Source: JBEKCP01 sp050014815
GTDB lineage: Bacteria > Planctomycetota > Planctomycetia > Pirellulales > Thermoguttaceae
Direction: 5' to 3'
NCBI GenBank assembly: GCA_050014815.1
Contig: JBEKCP010000019.1
Span: 1-24,498 of the forward strand
Length of the DNA: 24,498 bases
The position numbers were made by a program, and so were the translations under genes. Below the pieces are notes generated by a model. It saw only the letters and a list, made by a program, of their open reading frames with translations, was not told where the DNA came from and searched no databases. Of the stretch, positions 22,991 to 24,498 are shown piece after piece (position 1 is the stretch's first letter; each line of letters opens with the position of its first letter).

Positions 22991-24498
22991 ATGGCTTCCA
23001 AGCGCGTTCTGATCGTCGGCGGGGTGGCGGGGGGAGCGGCCTGCGCCGCCCGGCTCCGGCGACTCGATGAACAGGCCCAAATCTTCCTCTTCGAGCGTGG
23101 GTCCGCAGTCTCGTTCGCCAATTGCGGTCTTCCCTATTACTTGGGCGGCGTGATCGAGGACCGGCAACGGCTCCTGGTCGCCTCGCCCGAACGGTTCCGC
23201 GACTGGTTCCAGGTGGAGGTCCGCACGCGGGCCGAGGTCCTGGCGATCCATCGACCCGAGCGGACGATCGTGGTCAGGAACGTTGCGACAGGGACGGAGA
23301 CGTCCGAGCCCTACGACGCCCTGGTGCTCTCGCCCGGCGCGGTCCCGGTCCGGCCGCCGGTGGCGGGGATCGATTCGCCCGGCGTGTTCACGCTCCGCAA
23401 TCTCGAAGACACGGACCGGATCCATGACTGGATTTTGCGGCGGAAGCCGAAGCGGGCGGTGGTGGTCGGCGGCGGATACGTCGGCCTGGAGATGGTCGAG
23501 AACCTCCATCGCCGCGGCATGGACGTCGCCGTATTGGAGCGGCTCGACCAGGTGATGCCGCCGATGGACCCGGAAATGGTCGCGCCGGCACACGAGGAGC
23601 TCCGCAAGCACGGCGTCGACCTGCGGCTCGGTTCGGCCCTGGCCGCGATCGAGCCGGCCGCGCAAGGCGATCAGATGGGCGAACTGACCGTGGTGGCCCA
23701 GGGCGGCGCGCGAATCCCGGCGGGCCTGGTAATCGTCGGGGTGGGAGTGAAGCCGGACGTCGACCTGGCCCGCCGCGCCGGCCTCGAGATCGGGGCCCTG
23801 GGCGGCATTGTCGTGGACGCGGCGATGCGCACGAGCGATCCGGCCATTTGGGCGGTCGGCGACGCCGTCGAGGTCCCGGACTTCGTGACGGGGCACTACG
23901 CGCTGGTGGCGCTGGCCGGCCCCGCCGCCCGGCAGGGCCGCATCGCCGCCGACGCGATCTCGGGCCGGGAGTCCCGCTATCGCGGCACCCAGGGGACCGC
24001 CGTGGTCGGCGTTTTCGACCTCACGCTGGCCATGACGGGCGGCTCCGAGAAGTCGCTCCGCCGCGCCGGCATGGCCTTCGAGAAACTCTACCTCCACGTC
24101 GCCGATCACGCCACCTATTATCCCGGGGCCGAACCGATCGCGCTCAAGCTGCTCTTCTCCCCCAGGGACGGCCGACTGCTGGGGGCCCAGGCCGTGGGCC
24201 GCTCGGGCGTGGACAAGCGGATCGACGTGCTGGCGATGGCGATTCAGAAAGGGGCCACGGTCTACGACCTCGAGGAGGCCGATCTCTGCTACGCCCCGCA
24301 GTACGGCAGCGCCAAGGACCCGGTGAACATGGCCGGCTTCGCGGCGGCCAACATCCTCCGCGGCGACGTCGCCGTGGCCCACTGGAGCCAGTGGCGGGCC
24401 CTGGAGGCCGCCGGGACGCTGCCCGTGGTGTTGGACGTCCGCAGCCCGGCCGAAGTGGCCGCCTCCCAGGTGCCCGGCACGATCCACATCCCCCTGGG
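22991..24498 (+). CDS. CoA-disulfide reductase-like flavoprotein with rhodanese domain (partial)
   Basis: 502 complete codons, cut by the window edge. AGGAG lies 5 bases before the ATG. An N-terminal Rossmann fold (VLIVGGVAGGAACAARLRR) binds FAD; C45 in SFANCGLPYYLGG is the redox cysteine of the CoA-disulfide reductase / NADH oxidase group. A second Rossmann motif, VVVGGGYVGLEMVENL, binds NAD(P)H, and TSDPAIWAVGDAVEV closes the FAD site. CYAPQYGSAKDPVNMAGF belongs to the dimerisation domain. From about residue 462 a rhodanese domain begins (VVLDVRSPAEVAASQVPG); its active cysteine would lie beyond the window. Such fusions reduce CoA disulfides, persulfides or polysulfides with NAD(P)H, so a sulfur-redox role in the cytoplasm is likely. 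Which disulfide is used cannot be told. Confidence 0.9.
   Translation, partial: MASKRVLIVGGVAGGAACAARLRRLDEQAQIFLFERGSAVSFANCGLPYYLGGVIEDRQRLLVASPERFRDWFQVEVRTRAEVLAIHRPERTIVVRNVATGTETSEPYDALVLSPGAVPVRPPVAGIDSPGVFTLRNLEDTDRIHDWILRRKPKRAVVVGGGYVGLEMVENLHRRGMDVAVLERLDQVMPPMDPEMVAPAHEELRKHGVDLRLGSALAAIEPAAQGDQMGELTVVAQGGARIPAGLVIVGVGVKPDVDLARRAGLEIGALGGIVVDAAMRTSDPAIWAVGDAVEVPDFVTGHYALVALAGPAARQGRIAADAISGRESRYRGTQGTAVVGVFDLTLAMTGGSEKSLRRAGMAFEKLYLHVADHATYYPGAEPIALKLLFSPRDGRLLGAQAVGRSGVDKRIDVLAMAIQKGATVYDLEEADLCYAPQYGSAKDPVNMAGFAAANILRGDVAVAHWSQWRALEAAGTLPVVLDVRSPAEVAASQVPGTIHIPL

Noticed and set aside
22820..24487. 555-aa open frame on the minus strand
   Set aside because: Antisense to the flavoprotein gene, which has intact FAD, NAD and active-site motifs. 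His/Gly/Arg-rich shadow.

Overview
The window looks like a chromosomal segment of a high-GC planctomycete, probably Pirellulales-like. The diagnostic items are a BBP7-type cysteine-rich outer-membrane barrel, a planctomycete-style membrane protein with an anti-sigma-like N-terminus, a PQQ-type propeller, a DUF1570-like metallopeptidase, and many short palindromic repeats of a kind I associate with this phylum. No rRNA, tRNA, CRISPR array, integrase or insertion sequence was seen.

Layout. 1-3.7 kb (+): a secreted single-domain aspartic protease, a CaMKII-association-domain protein and the BBP7 barrel, ending in a clear terminator. 3.8-5.2 kb (-): a visibly more A/T-rich patch with a small lipoprotein, a 73-aa KOW-like protein and a HEPN-like gene split by one in-frame amber codon. 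5.4-5.9 kb (-): a TPR protein. 6.2-8.7 kb (+): a large single-pass membrane protein preceded by a nested palindromic element. 9.0-14.3 kb (+): a tight run hpf - EIIA(Ntr-type) - HPr - EI - DUF2344 - RNase E/G, which puts ribosome hibernation, a regulatory PTS relay without permease and RNA decay in one transcription unit. 14.4-16.7 kb: a LolA-like lipoprotein and a 164-aa protein (-), then a small BON-like protein (+). 16.8-19.1 kb (-): PQQ propeller, DUF5329 protein, and a 57-aa antitoxin-like protein sitting behind the truncated start of a PIN (VapC-like) toxin. 19.25-21.36 kb (-): trpB-trpA. 21.4-24.5 kb (+): a secreted DUF1570-like peptidase and a CoA-disulfide-reductase-type flavoprotein with a rhodanese domain, cut by the window edge.

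The most interesting structure is not a gene. Four short hairpins share conserved flanks (CGACC on the left, GGTGYCC on the right) and a three-base loop, while the inner stem bases differ from copy to copy and mostly still pair. Three of the four lie inside coding regions (trpA, the 164-aa gene, the DUF1570-like gene) and keep the reading frame, adding short peptides to the proteins. This resembles the Rickettsia palindromic elements, but in a planctomycete. Larger palindromes at 6172-6272, 8751-8820 and 16032-16147, and a half copy that appears to have replaced the end of a lipoprotein gene at 14388-14414, show a genome shaped by small palindromic elements.

Two decayed defence-type loci are also visible: the HEPN-like gene, whose stop codon cuts off the catalytic RNxxxH motif, and the toxin-truncated PIN/antitoxin locus, which still has a near-consensus promoter.
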